Shown: in pieces, positions 9,429 to 18,534 of the stretch
Layout of the letters: the number at the start of each line of letters is the position of its first letter
How positions within the stretch are numbered: position 1 is the first letter of the stretch
Assembly (NCBI RefSeq): GCF_003611675.1
Contig: NZ_RAWA01000010.1
Span: 1 to 62,039, forward strand
DNA from: Corallococcus sp. CA053C
GTDB lineage: Bacteria > Myxococcota > Myxococcia > Myxococcales > Myxococcaceae
DNA: 62,039 bases
Reading direction: 5' to 3'
The notes under the pieces: model-generated
Told to the model about the DNA's origin: nothing
The model's database searches: none
The model's input: the letters and a program-made list of their open reading frames with translations, nothing else
Program-made: the position numbers and the translations under genes

Positions 9429-10043
9429 ATGAATGGAACGACGCAGTCCCCTTCCCTGGAGACGTCTTCCCCCACCCCGGCGCCGCGTCCCCGACTCCTG
9501 CACTGGGCGGCACGGCTGGTCCTGATCGCGGCGTGCGCGGGCACGGTGGCTACGTCCGAACTCATGTCTGACTCCGTCTTCTCCCCGGAGTTCGTCGGCG
9601 AGCCGGTGACCCTGACGACCGAGGCGCCGCAGACCACGCGCGACATCGTCGTCCGGGTGAGCTCCACGGAGAAGCACTCCGACGTCGTCGAAGCGAACGT
9701 ACGTGCGTCGCTCGTCGCCCGGTGGACCCCCGCGGATCCCAATGAGAAGACGCGGCCCTGGATCCGTGTCTCCCTGCTCGAAGGGGAGGAGTCTTCCGAG
9801 TCGCGCACGGTGCAGACCTTCCCCCCGGCCAGCGACACGCAGGAGTACGAGGAGTTCGGCTCACTGGACACGAACTGCGAGCTCACGGGACCCTGTGAAT
9901 GGCTCACGCACGTGCGCTTCGAGATGCAGCCCGATGGCCCCCGGGGCACCGTCCGGTTCGAGTGGAAGACGATGGCCGATGCCGCCGTGAGGGGCATGGA
10001 CGAAGTGCCCGCGGGCTTCAACGTGAGCATCTCCGCGCCGTGA
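9429..10043 (+). CDS. unknown secreted or membrane-anchored protein
   Basis: 204 residues. A Pro/Thr/Ser-rich N-terminus is followed by one hydrophobic helix (about residues 24-42, LLHWAARLVLIAACAGTVA), so it is either anchored or secreted. The remainder is beta-rich, with two Cys (in TNCELTGPCEW) that could form a disulphide. I do not recognise the family. No clear ribosome-binding site precedes the ATG. The stop overlaps the GTG start of the next gene (GTGA), so the pair is translationally coupled. Confidence 0.6.
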   Translation: MNGTTQSPSLETSSPTPAPRPRLLHWAARLVLIAACAGTVATSELMSDSVFSPEFVGEPVTLTTEAPQTTRDIVVRVSSTEKHSDVVEANVRASLVARWTPADPNEKTRPWIRVSLLEGEESSESRTVQTFPPASDTQEYEEFGSLDTNCELTGPCEWLTHVRFEMQPDGPRGTVRFEWKTMADAAVRGMDEVPAGFNVSISAP

Positions 10044-10549
10044 CCCTTCCGCGCGACCCGAAGCCCTTCCCCGGCAGCGGCCTCCTGCACCCCGTGATGC
10101 TGGGGGCGGTGGTCCTGCTCATCCTCAACGACCACGTCTTCAAGGAACGCTGGCCGTCGTGGTGGACGGGGAAGCTCTCCGACGTCGCCGGGCTCGCCAT
10201 GTTCCCGGTGCTCCTCCAGGCGCTCTGGGAGCAGGCCGTCAGCCGCCGCGCGCGCGCCTTCCGGCCTTCGCGCGCGGTGCTCGTGGGCGCGGTGCTGCTG
10301 ACGGGGCTGTGCTTCGGCGCGACGAAGGTTTCGGTGGAGGCGGGGAATATGTGGAGCTGGGCGCTGGGGGGGCTGCAATGGCCCTTCCACGTGCTCAGGG
10401 CCTGGCTTGGGGGGACGCGCATTCCCGGGGTGCTGCCCACGCGGCACACCGTGGATGTCACGGACCTGTTCACGCTGCCGGCGCTGCTGGTCGCGCTGGG
10501 GCTGGGCTGGCGGCGGTCCGCGCACGAGACTCCAGCCCAACCGGGATAG
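10040..10549 (+). CDS. unknown small integral membrane protein
   Basis: 169 residues starting at GTG 10040, which overlaps the preceding stop by four bases. Hydrophobic segments (LHPVMLGAVVLLILND; AVLVGAVLLTGLCF; LFTLPALLVALGLGW) predict three or four membrane helices. A motif W-x-G-K-L-S-D-V-A-G-L lies between the first and second helices. It is coupled to the preceding anchored protein, suggesting a small envelope complex. No function can be assigned. Confidence 0.6.
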   Translation: MTLPRDPKPFPGSGLLHPVMLGAVVLLILNDHVFKERWPSWWTGKLSDVAGLAMFPVLLQALWEQAVSRRARAFRPSRAVLVGAVLLTGLCFGATKVSVEAGNMWSWALGGLQWPFHVLRAWLGGTRIPGVLPTRHTVDVTDLFTLPALLVALGLGWRRSAHETPAQPG

Positions 10550-10622
10550 TCCTTTTTCCAGGGCGTGTCAGACCCCCGCTGCACATTGCCCCCCGCCAGG
10601 CAGTGAACAGGCAGGGGTCAGC

Positions 10623-12083
10623 ATGTCCGCACATTCTTCGCAGCAGGGCGCTGGGGCGCCTTCGAACATCCTGGAGCGGGTCCGTCAGTGCGCCGCTTCC
10701 GTCACCCGCTATCCGCTCGACATCCTCACGGGGGACGCGCAGCTCGAGGACGAGCTGGGCATCGACTCCGTGAAGCTCGCGGAGATCGCCGCGGTCGTCG
10801 GACGTGAGTTCAACCTGCCTCCGGAGCGATTGCCCAAGGGCGGCAAGGCGCGGACGCTCGGGGCCATCGCCGGGCTGGTGACGGAGGTGCTCGCGGAGTC
10901 CTCCCCGGTCCCCGCGCGCGTCGTGCCGGTGTCCGCTCCAGTGGCGCCGCCCGCCGTGGCGCCGGTGGCCTCCGCGCTCCGGACCGGACCGGAGCTCGAG
11001 GCACGCGTGCGCGCCGTGTTCGCTCGGGTGACGCGCTACCCCGAGGACCTGCTGACGCTGGACGCGGACCTGGAGGACGAGCTGGGCATCGACTCCGTGA
11101 AGCAGGCGGAGGTGATGGCCGTGCTCGTGAAGGAGCTGGGGCTGGGCGAGGGCCCGAAGCCCGCCGTGCGTCCGAGGACGATGGCCGCCATCTGCGAGGC
11201 CGCGCGCGCCGTGATGCCCGCGGCCTCCGTGTCGCCCGTGGCGATTCGTGCTGCGGCCGTGCACGTCGCGCCCGCGCCGCTGCCTTCGCGGACGGAGCTG
11301 CCCTTCGCGGGCAAGGTCGCGCTCGTGACGGGTTCGGGGAAGGGCATTGGCCGGGTCATCGCCACGCGGCTCGCGCGGGCGGGGGCCACGGTGGTGGTGA
11401 ACTCGTTCCACTCGCGGGAGGACGGGGAGAAGACGACGCGGGACATCGTCGAAGCCGGGGGGAAGGCGCTCCACCTGTGGGGTTCCGTCGCGCAGGAGGA
11501 GCACCTGGAGCGGATGTTCTCCACGCTGGTGGACCAGCTGGGCGGGCTGGACTTCCTCGTGTGCAACGCGTCCAACGGGCTCATCGGTCCGTTCGACCGC
11601 ATCTCACCGAGGGACTGGGACAAGGCGTTCCGCACCTGCATCACGGGCACCTATGAGTGCGCGATGCGGGCGCGTCCGCTGATGGCCGCGCGCGGGGGCG
11701 GCAGCATCGTCACGATGTCGACCTCCATGTCCCAGCGCTACATGCACGACCTGGGGTGCCAGGGCGTGGTGAAGGCGGGCGTGGAGTCGCTCACGCGCTA
11801 CCTGGCCGCGGAGCTGGCCCCGCAGGGCATCCGCACCAACTGCGTGTCCGCGGGCCCCGTGCACGGTGAGCTGCTGGGGATGTTCCCCGACGCGCCGGAG
11901 CGGGTCGCGCGCTGGGAGGCGGCCACGCCCGGCGGGCGGCTGTGCACCGCGGACGACGTCGCCGACGTGACCGAGCTGTTGCTGGGGCCGAAGACCCAGC
12001 GTGTGAACGGCGCCATCTGGGTGGTGGACGCCGGCCTCTCTGGAACCGTGGACGGGCTCCTGCCTGTCGCTCGCCTGTCCTGA
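10623..12083 (+). CDS. tandem acyl carrier protein / FabL-like enoyl reductase fusion
   Basis: 486 residues from ATG 10623 (AGGGG upstream). Two acyl carrier domains each carry the 4'-phosphopantetheine site LGIDSVK (Ser49 and Ser158), separated by an Ala/Pro/Val-rich linker. Residues 227-486 form a short-chain dehydrogenase with TGSGKGIG (from Thr236). It reads most like FabL (enoyl-ACP reductase III), sharing RY-x10-K and LTRYLAAELAPQGIRTN. As I recall FabL, its catalytic Tyr of Y-x6-K aligns with a Leu here; Lys384 is kept. It sits 23 bases before the megasynthase, which has no ACP, so it probably supplies the carriers and the enoyl-reduction step. Activity of the reductase domain is uncertain because of the missing Tyr. 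Confidence 0.85.
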   Translation: MSAHSSQQGAGAPSNILERVRQCAASVTRYPLDILTGDAQLEDELGIDSVKLAEIAAVVGREFNLPPERLPKGGKARTLGAIAGLVTEVLAESSPVPARVVPVSAPVAPPAVAPVASALRTGPELEARVRAVFARVTRYPEDLLTLDADLEDELGIDSVKQAEVMAVLVKELGLGEGPKPAVRPRTMAAICEAARAVMPAASVSPVAIRAAAVHVAPAPLPSRTELPFAGKVALVTGSGKGIGRVIATRLARAGATVVVNSFHSREDGEKTTRDIVEAGGKALHLWGSVAQEEHLERMFSTLVDQLGGLDFLVCNASNGLIGPFDRISPRDWDKAFRTCITGTYECAMRARPLMAARGGGSIVTMSTSMSQRYMHDLGCQGVVKAGVESLTRYLAAELAPQGIRTNCVSAGPVHGELLGMFPDAPERVARWEAATPGGRLCTADDVADVTELLLGPKTQRVNGAIWVVDAGLSGTVDGLLPVARLS

Positions 12084-12106
12084 ACGTCGCACCGGGAGCC
12101 ACCGCC

Positions 12107-15100
12107 ATGGAATTCTTCGCCGTCCCGTACGACATCCACTTCGATGACACGATGGCCTACGGGAGCCATCACTTCCTCACCAACTTCAAGTTCCAGTGCG
12201 CCGGGCGGGAGCACCTGCTCTTCAGCCCGCACGCGTTCGAGGTGCCGGAGTTCCGCCGCGACTTCGATCAGGTGCTGCTGCTCACCTACGAGGGCTATTC
12301 GCGCAACCTCGCCCCGGCGAACCTGGGCGACCGGCTGGTGGTGCTGACGACCCTGGAGGAGCGGGGCGAGGTCTCCCTGCGCTTCTGCTTCCGGACCCTC
12401 AAGAGTGATGGCACGCCGGTGGCCTGCGGCTACCAGACCGTGCTCTGCGCCAGCAAGGCCCAGGGCACCCTGTGCTCCTTCCCGGAGTCCTTCCAGAAGA
12501 GCTTCGACTCGCTGGCGGGCATCCATGAACCGGACGGCCCGAAGAGCTTCCGCGACCGCGCGCTTCAAGGCGGGGGCGCGGTCAATTCACTGTTCCCGGA
12601 GGCCGTCCGTCAGCTGGCGAGGACCCTGCTGGCGGACACCGGGACGCGCGGCGTCTCGCGGCGGGTCACCCTTCCGACGGAGCCCCTGCCCGCGGCTTCG
12701 GAGCCAGCGAGCTTGCTGCAACTGCCCGCCGGGGCGACGGCGTTCCTGTTCGCGGGCCAGGGCACGTTCGAGCCGCCCCTCTTCCTGCGGTTGAAGGCGC
12801 TCCAGCCGGAGCTGCGGGAGGAGCTGGCGACCGTCTCCGAGGCGTGCCTGGCGCTGGGCATCGACGTGACGCCCCTGCTCTCCGCGGAGGACGTCGCCGC
12901 GGTGACACGGGCGCTGGAGCAGGCGCCGCTGTTGGATCAGCTCGGCATCTTCCTGTCGGGCGTGCTCGGCGCCCGGTGGATGCAGCACCAGGGCGTGCGG
13001 CCGGACGTGTTCGTGGGGCACAGCTTCGGGGAGATCGCGGCCATGACCGCCGCCGGGGCGCTGGACCTGCGCACGGGGGCGGAGGTGGTCTGCCGGCGCA
13101 TCCTGGCGCTCCAGCAAGTCTCCGAGGAGCTGGGCACGCTCGCGGCGGTCACCCTGGCTGAACCGGAGACCGTCCGGGCCCTGGCGGAGTGCGGGGCCCG
13201 GAACCTGGAGGTCGCCGGCCGCAACCACTCGCGACAGACGGTGGTCGCGGGGCCTCGCGCGGAGCTGGAGCAGCTGCGCGCCTTCCTGGAGCGACAGGGC
13301 AAGGGGCTCACCTTCATCTCCAGCCGCTACCCCTTCCACCACCGGAGCCTCTCCCCCGCGGTCACCGCGTTCCGGGAAGGCCTCGCGGGGATGACGGTGC
13401 ACCCGCCGCGCGGCCCCATCTACTCGCCCATCGAGCGGCGCGTGTATGCCGGCGCCCGGAGGGAGCTGGCCGGGGCGCTCGCGTCGCATCTGGTGCGTCC
13501 GTTCGACTTCCTCGGCACGGTGGAGACGCTGGTGGAAGCGGGCTGCACCCGCTTCGTGGACTGCGGGACGGGCGGGCGGCTGTCGCGCATCGTCCAGAAG
13601 ATCGTCCCTTCGGACACGAAGGTGGAGCTGACGTCGGTGGATGGCCTGCTCCCAGCCCAGGCCGAAGCGCCCGCGGTCACGCGGGAGGCGGGCCCTGACG
13701 TGGAGCCTGTCATCGCGGTGGTGGCGCTCGGCTGCATGCTTCCGGGTGGCGCGAAGGATCCGGAGGCCTACTGGAAGAACATCCAGCAGGGCATCAGCGG
13801 CATCGTCGATACAGGCGTGCACCACCCCGACCAGGTGGTGGACTTCGTGGGCCCGGCCGTCACGCCGGATCGCACGTACACATTACTCACGGGGCGCGTG
13901 CACGACGCCGACCTCGTGCCGCCTCCCGGGATGGATCCGGTGCGCTTCCAGCACTACGGCCGGGAGCAGAAGCTGCTGGCCATCGCGCTCACGCAGGCGA
14001 TGGGAGTCCTGCGCTCCACCGCGCCGCGCGCGCCTGGACGCATCCAGTGTCTGTTGGGCTCCACCGCGGACGGCTCGCCCGAGTACGACGATGCGCTGTG
14101 CCTGGAGGCGGGAGAGGCCCTGCTCCGCGAACGGGGCGAGAAGGCCTCGGAGCTTGACCTGCTGGCGCGGTCGCTGCGGACGGTCCTCGGCGTCGGAGCG
14201 CGGTCTACGGAGCTGGCGCCGCACCCCACCCTCCAGGCAGTGGTGACGGACGTGGTGGGACCTGGCGTGTCCACGATGCTGCTCGACGCGGCCTGCGCCT
14301 CTTCGCTCTACGCCATCGCGCTGGGGATGAAGGCGCTGGAGCGGAGGGAGGCCGACCTGGTGCTCGCGGGCGGAGTGTTCTCTCCGGGCCCGGGCAACAG
14401 CTGCCTGTTCTCCCAGTTCAAGGGGCTCTCCGCCACGGGGAGCCGTCCGTTCGACGAGCGCGCGGATGGCGTCATCTTCGGCGAGGGCGCGGGCGTGGTG
14501 GGGCTGATGCGCCTGGAGGAAGCGGTCGCGGCCGGACTGCCGGTCTACGCGGTCATCCGTGGCGCGGGGCTCTCCAGCGACGGCCGCAGCAGCTCCGCGA
14601 ACGTCCCGCGCGCGGACGGGCAGGTGGCCGCGATGGAGGCGTGCTACGCGGCGGCCCGGGTCGATCCCGGTTCAATCCAATACATCGAGGCGCACGGGAC
14701 GGCCACGCCGGCCGGGGACACCACCGAGCTGCAATCGATTGGCCGGGTCTTCGGCGGCAAGCGCGCCGACTTCCAGCTCGCCAGCGTCAAGGCATTGATT
14801 GGCCATGTGGGGTGGGCCGCGGGCGCCGCCTCGGTCATCAAGCTGTGCAAGGCGCTGGAGCACCGGCGCTTCCCGCCGCAATCCCACTTCGACCGTCCCG
14901 GCGCCGGATTGCGCGCGTTGGGGTCGGGCTTCGTGGTGAGCACGCGGGAGCAGCCGTGGCCGGAGAACGGGGACCATCCCCGCAGGGCGGCCACGAACGG
15001 CTTCGGCTTCGGCGGCACCAACGCGCACCTGCTTTTGGAGGAGTACCGGGGTGGGCCGCTCGCGGCTCGCGCCAGGGTCGCGCCCTCCGCTGGGGATGGA

Positions 15101-18100
15101 CTCGTCGTGGTGTCCGCGGAGGGCTTGTTTCCGGATGCACGCGGGACCCCGGTGGCGGGAGTGCCGGACGCACCGGGCGCGCGCTTCGACATGCGGGCCC
15201 TCCGCCTGCCGACGTCCGTGCGGCTGCTGCCGGACATCACCGAGGACATGGACTTCACGCAGCACCTGGGGCTCATCGTCGCGAGCAGCGTCGTCCAGAA
15301 GCTCGGGGCGTTCGACACGCTGCGCACGGGGACCGCGATTGTCCTGGGGTTGGAGGGGAAGACGCGCCGGGGTGTGGAGGCCACCTGCCGCGTGCTGGCC
15401 GCGTCCACGCGGCGACGGCTGCGCGAGCACGTCCGCCACGCACCGGAGTCCGCTCCGGTCCTCGCACTGTCGGACCGCCTGCATGAAGCGGTGATGGGCA
15501 CGCTGCGTCCCTCGGGGCCGTACACCCTCCAGGGGATGATGCCCAACGTCACGCCGGGACGGGTGGCGGGAGCGCTCGACACCAAGGGGCCCAACTTCGT
15601 GGTGGACGCGGGAGCCAGCTCGCTGGCCGCGTCGCTGCGCGCCTCACAAGCCTTGCTGGCGAGTGGGTTCGACCTGGTGCTCGTGGGCAGTCCCCACGTG
15701 CGTCGTCCCGGAGAGGGGCCGGCCGCGTCCACGCCCGAAGAGGGCATGACGATGCTGGCCATCACCACGGTCGCGAAGGCGGAACAGCGGGGCCTGAAGC
15801 CCCTGTGTCACCTGCGGATGTCCGCCGGTGAGGGGACTGGGCCGCACGTCACGCTTCCGCCCCACTCGGCGGCGGAGTCCCTGGAAGTCCTCCGGGCGAT
15901 TCGGGCCGCCTCCGAAGGCCGCGCCACCACGCTGCGCTTCCATCCGGATGCAGCGACCGGCATCCGGATGGAGCTTCAGCTCCGTCCCGGGAATGGCGTC
16001 CAGCCCACCGAGGTGCCCTCCGCAGCGTCCATCACGGAGACGTCCGAAGGCTTCGACCACTCGGCGCCCATCCGCTACCACGCGCCGGTGCTCGTCGAGC
16101 GTCCGGCCCCGACGCAAAGGCAGTCACGCCTGAACGGCCGGCGCTTGCTGTTCATCGCTCAGGACGAAGCCCTGGCCCGCGAGCTTGTGCCCCACGCTCG
16201 GGCGTTGTGCGGCTCCGATTACCGCATCCTGCTCGCGGGCGCTTCCGACGCCGGGGAGCGGATCCACGGCATCGACCTCTCGCGAGAGGAGACCGCGGAG
16301 GCCGGCTTCGATGCGCTCGGCTTCGAGCCGCAAGTCATCCTCGCGGTCTGCCGGATGGAGTCCAACGCGGGCGAGTCCTCGGTGGTCGCCGACACGGCCT
16401 TGCGCCATGAGGCCCTGGAACTGCTCTTCCTCGCCGCGCGGCGTGCCTATGCCGGACTGACCTCTGGAGCGGTGGAGCTGGCCAGCCTGTGCATCGGAGG
16501 TGTCGGCCCGCGCCGGACCCTGCATCCGGTGACGGGACTCTTCGCCGGCATGCTCAAGTCACTGGGGCGCGAGGTTCCCGCGCGGAGCATCCGCGCCCTC
16601 TCCACCAGCCCGCTCCCGCTCCCAGCCGCGCTCGACCGCGTGGGTTCGGAGCTGGGCGGGGAGGACGACAGCGCTCCCGTCGAGGTCTGCTTCGACGGCC
16701 CCCTGCGCTGCGTCCGACTGCTACAGCCCACGGAGGTCCCGTCACAGCCGGCGACCGGACTCGACTCCGGTTCGGTGGTCCTGCTCACGGGCGGCGGACG
16801 CGGCGTCACCGCGGTCCTCGCCGGGGCGCTGCTCAAGCGGTACGGCTGCAAGGTCGTGCTCGTCGGGCGGAGCGACCCCTCCGAAGCCCCCAAGCGCGTG
16901 CTCCAGGCACGCGACGAGGAGCTGGGGAACGTGGAGCGGGAGTTCTACGCCTCCGAGCTGGCCCGCGACCGCACCCAGCGGATGCCCGCGCTGCGCGGAC
17001 GCTTCGAGCGGTACCTCGCCGTGCGGGAGCTGCGGACCACGCTCGACGGGCTCACCCGGCTTCCGGGCCAGATGCTCTACCGGGTCGCGGACGTCACCCG
17101 GCCCGAGGAGGTGGACCGGGTCGTGGAGGAGCTCGTCCGCGAGCACGGGAGGCTGGACCTGGTGGTCCACGGCGCCGGGACGCAGGTGTCCAAGAAGCTG
17201 AACCGCCGGCGCCTCTCGGAGCTCCGGAGCACGCTGGACACCAAGCTGCTGGGCCTGCGCAACCTCCGCGAGTCCTGCGCGAGCCGGCTCAAGCGCCCCG
17301 TGCCCTTCCATGTCCTGACGTCGGCCTTCAGCTTCATCGGCAACGACGGCCAGGCGGACTACGGCGCGGCCAATGAGGCGTTGGACCGGCTCTGCGCCTG
17401 GGTCAGTGACGCGAGCCAGGAGGTCCGCTGGTGCAGCGTGGGCTGGCTGGCCTGGGACGGCATCGGCATGACGCGCGGCTCGGAGTACCGGGTGCTCGGG
17501 GCCAGCCGCAAGCTGCGCGGCATCCGCGCCGACGAGGGTGAGGAGCTCTTCCTGCAACTGGTGGACGGCCGCCCGTGCCAGCCCATCAACGTGCAGCTCA
17601 CCGAGAGCGAGCGTGGTTTCTACAACCTGGAGGTCCTCGCCACGCGAGCGCCGCCTCCGGAGCCGCCCCGACCCACGCGGCGGGACATCGTGGTCGACGC
17701 GGCGAGCGTCCCCTGCCTCGAGGACCACCTCGTCCGTGGCACCCCCACCCTGCCGGGCGCATGGGCCCTGGACCTGATGCTCCAGGCGGCGCTGGGAGAT
17801 GCCCGGCCGGAGCTGCGCACCGTCACCATCGAGGATGCCCGGTTCTCCCGCTTCATCCGCGTGAAGCCGGGGAGCCGCCAGTCGCTGCGCGCCGAGTGCA
17901 CCCCGCTCGGGGACGCCCCCGGACGCCACAGCGTCCAGGTCCGGCTGACCGGCGACATCACCCATGCCTCCGGCGTGGTGCTCGAACGCGACCTCGTCTA
18001 CGCCGAGGCCCGCTTCACGCTGACGGCGGAGCCTCCCCGGGCCCCGCCCCAGCTCGACGCGGCCATGGCGTCAGGCCACGGCCTCGCCGTGCACGACCCG

Positions 18101-18508
18101 CACTGCGCCACCGGCTCCCCGATTGAATTGCGCAAGATGTTCGACTGCCTGGAGGAGATCCGGCTGGAGCGGACCGCCCGCTTCGCGCGGCTGGGCCTGC
18201 CGGAAGCCCCCTGGGAGGCGGGAAGCAGCGTGCCCGCGCTCGTGCTGGACGCGGCCCTGCGGCTGAGCGCGATGCACGTCGCGGGAGTCTCCGGCGACGT
18301 GTTCGCGCCCATCCAGGTCCAGCGGACCACGTTCGACCGGGACCTGGTGGCGGCGGGAAGTGGCGGCACCTCCCGCCACCTCTCCCTGAAGGCGCTCGCC
18401 CCGCGCCTAGAGGGGGACGTCCTCCAGTGCGGAACTGCGGCGGCGCACGACGACGCGGGACGCCTGCGCATGCTCGTCGAAGGCGGTATCGCCCGTCCCA
18501 TGGCCTGA
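12107..18508 (+). CDS. Pfa/PKS-like lipid megasynthase (hotdog-AT-KS-CLF-KR-DH)
   Basis: 2133 residues, with GGGAG nine bases before ATG 12107. Domain order: a thioesterase-like hotdog (1-150, IHFDDTMAYGSHHF); an acyltransferase (210-520, GHSFGE 304-309, PFH at 409-411, compatible with malonyl use); a ketosynthase (533-985, Cys730, His863, His900); a second, decayed ketosynthase like a chain-length factor (995-1290, Ala1170 at the Cys position); a ketoreductase of the PfaA type (TGGGRGV 1561-1567, Ser1739, Tyr1752, Asn1756); and a C-terminal dehydratase (His1874 in H-x3-G-x4-P, Asp2048). There is no internal ACP; two carriers lie on the preceding protein. The KS-CLF pairing and GGxRGVT ketoreductase recall polyunsaturated or secondary-lipid synthases. 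The product is unknown, probably a reduced long-chain acid. Confidence 0.87.
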   Translation: MEFFAVPYDIHFDDTMAYGSHHFLTNFKFQCAGREHLLFSPHAFEVPEFRRDFDQVLLLTYEGYSRNLAPANLGDRLVVLTTLEERGEVSLRFCFRTLKSDGTPVACGYQTVLCASKAQGTLCSFPESFQKSFDSLAGIHEPDGPKSFRDRALQGGGAVNSLFPEAVRQLARTLLADTGTRGVSRRVTLPTEPLPAASEPASLLQLPAGATAFLFAGQGTFEPPLFLRLKALQPELREELATVSEACLALGIDVTPLLSAEDVAAVTRALEQAPLLDQLGIFLSGVLGARWMQHQGVRPDVFVGHSFGEIAAMTAAGALDLRTGAEVVCRRILALQQVSEELGTLAAVTLAEPETVRALAECGARNLEVAGRNHSRQTVVAGPRAELEQLRAFLERQGKGLTFISSRYPFHHRSLSPAVTAFREGLAGMTVHPPRGPIYSPIERRVYAGARRELAGALASHLVRPFDFLGTVETLVEAGCTRFVDCGTGGRLSRIVQKIVPSDTKVELTSVDGLLPAQAEAPAVTREAGPDVEPVIAVVALGCMLPGGAKDPEAYWKNIQQGISGIVDTGVHHPDQVVDFVGPAVTPDRTYTLLTGRVHDADLVPPPGMDPVRFQHYGREQKLLAIALTQAMGVLRSTAPRAPGRIQCLLGSTADGSPEYDDALCLEAGEALLRERGEKASELDLLARSLRTVLGVGARSTELAPHPTLQAVVTDVVGPGVSTMLLDAACASSLYAIALGMKALERREADLVLAGGVFSPGPGNSCLFSQFKGLSATGSRPFDERADGVIFGEGAGVVGLMRLEEAVAAGLPVYAVIRGAGLSSDGRSSSANVPRADGQVAAMEACYAAARVDPGSIQYIEAHGTATPAGDTTELQSIGRVFGGKRADFQLASVKALIGHVGWAAGAASVIKLCKALEHRRFPPQSHFDRPGAGLRALGSGFVVSTREQPWPENGDHPRRAATNGFGFGGTNAHLLLEEYRGGPLAARARVAPSAGDGLVVVSAEGLFPDARGTPVAGVPDAPGARFDMRALRLPTSVRLLPDITEDMDFTQHLGLIVASSVVQKLGAFDTLRTGTAIVLGLEGKTRRGVEATCRVLAASTRRRLREHVRHAPESAPVLALSDRLHEAVMGTLRPSGPYTLQGMMPNVTPGRVAGALDTKGPNFVVDAGASSLAASLRASQALLASGFDLVLVGSPHVRRPGEGPAASTPEEGMTMLAITTVAKAEQRGLKPLCHLRMSAGEGTGPHVTLPPHSAAESLEVLRAIRAASEGRATTLRFHPDAATGIRMELQLRPGNGVQPTEVPSAASITETSEGFDHSAPIRYHAPVLVERPAPTQRQSRLNGRRLLFIAQDEALARELVPHARALCGSDYRILLAGASDAGERIHGIDLSREETAEAGFDALGFEPQVILAVCRMESNAGESSVVADTALRHEALELLFLAARRAYAGLTSGAVELASLCIGGVGPRRTLHPVTGLFAGMLKSLGREVPARSIRALSTSPLPLPAALDRVGSELGGEDDSAPVEVCFDGPLRCVRLLQPTEVPSQPATGLDSGSVVLLTGGGRGVTAVLAGALLKRYGCKVVLVGRSDPSEAPKRVLQARDEELGNVEREFYASELARDRTQRMPALRGRFERYLAVRELRTTLDGLTRLPGQMLYRVADVTRPEEVDRVVEELVREHGRLDLVVHGAGTQVSKKLNRRRLSELRSTLDTKLLGLRNLRESCASRLKRPVPFHVLTSAFSFIGNDGQADYGAANEALDRLCAWVSDASQEVRWCSVGWLAWDGIGMTRGSEYRVLGASRKLRGIRADEGEELFLQLVDGRPCQPINVQLTESERGFYNLEVLATRAPPPEPPRPTRRDIVVDAASVPCLEDHLVRGTPTLPGAWALDLMLQAALGDARPELRTVTIEDARFSRFIRVKPGSRQSLRAECTPLGDAPGRHSVQVRLTGDITHASGVVLERDLVYAEARFTLTAEPPRAPPQLDAAMASGHGLAVHDPHCATGSPIELRKMFDCLEEIRLERTARFARLGLPEAPWEAGSSVPALVLDAALRLSAMHVAGVSGDVFAPIQVQRTTFDRDLVAAGSGGTSRHLSLKALAPRLEGDVLQCGTAAAHDDAGRLRMLVEGGIARPMA

Positions 18509-18534
18509 AGCCCCCCACCTTCCTGGAGGACCCC

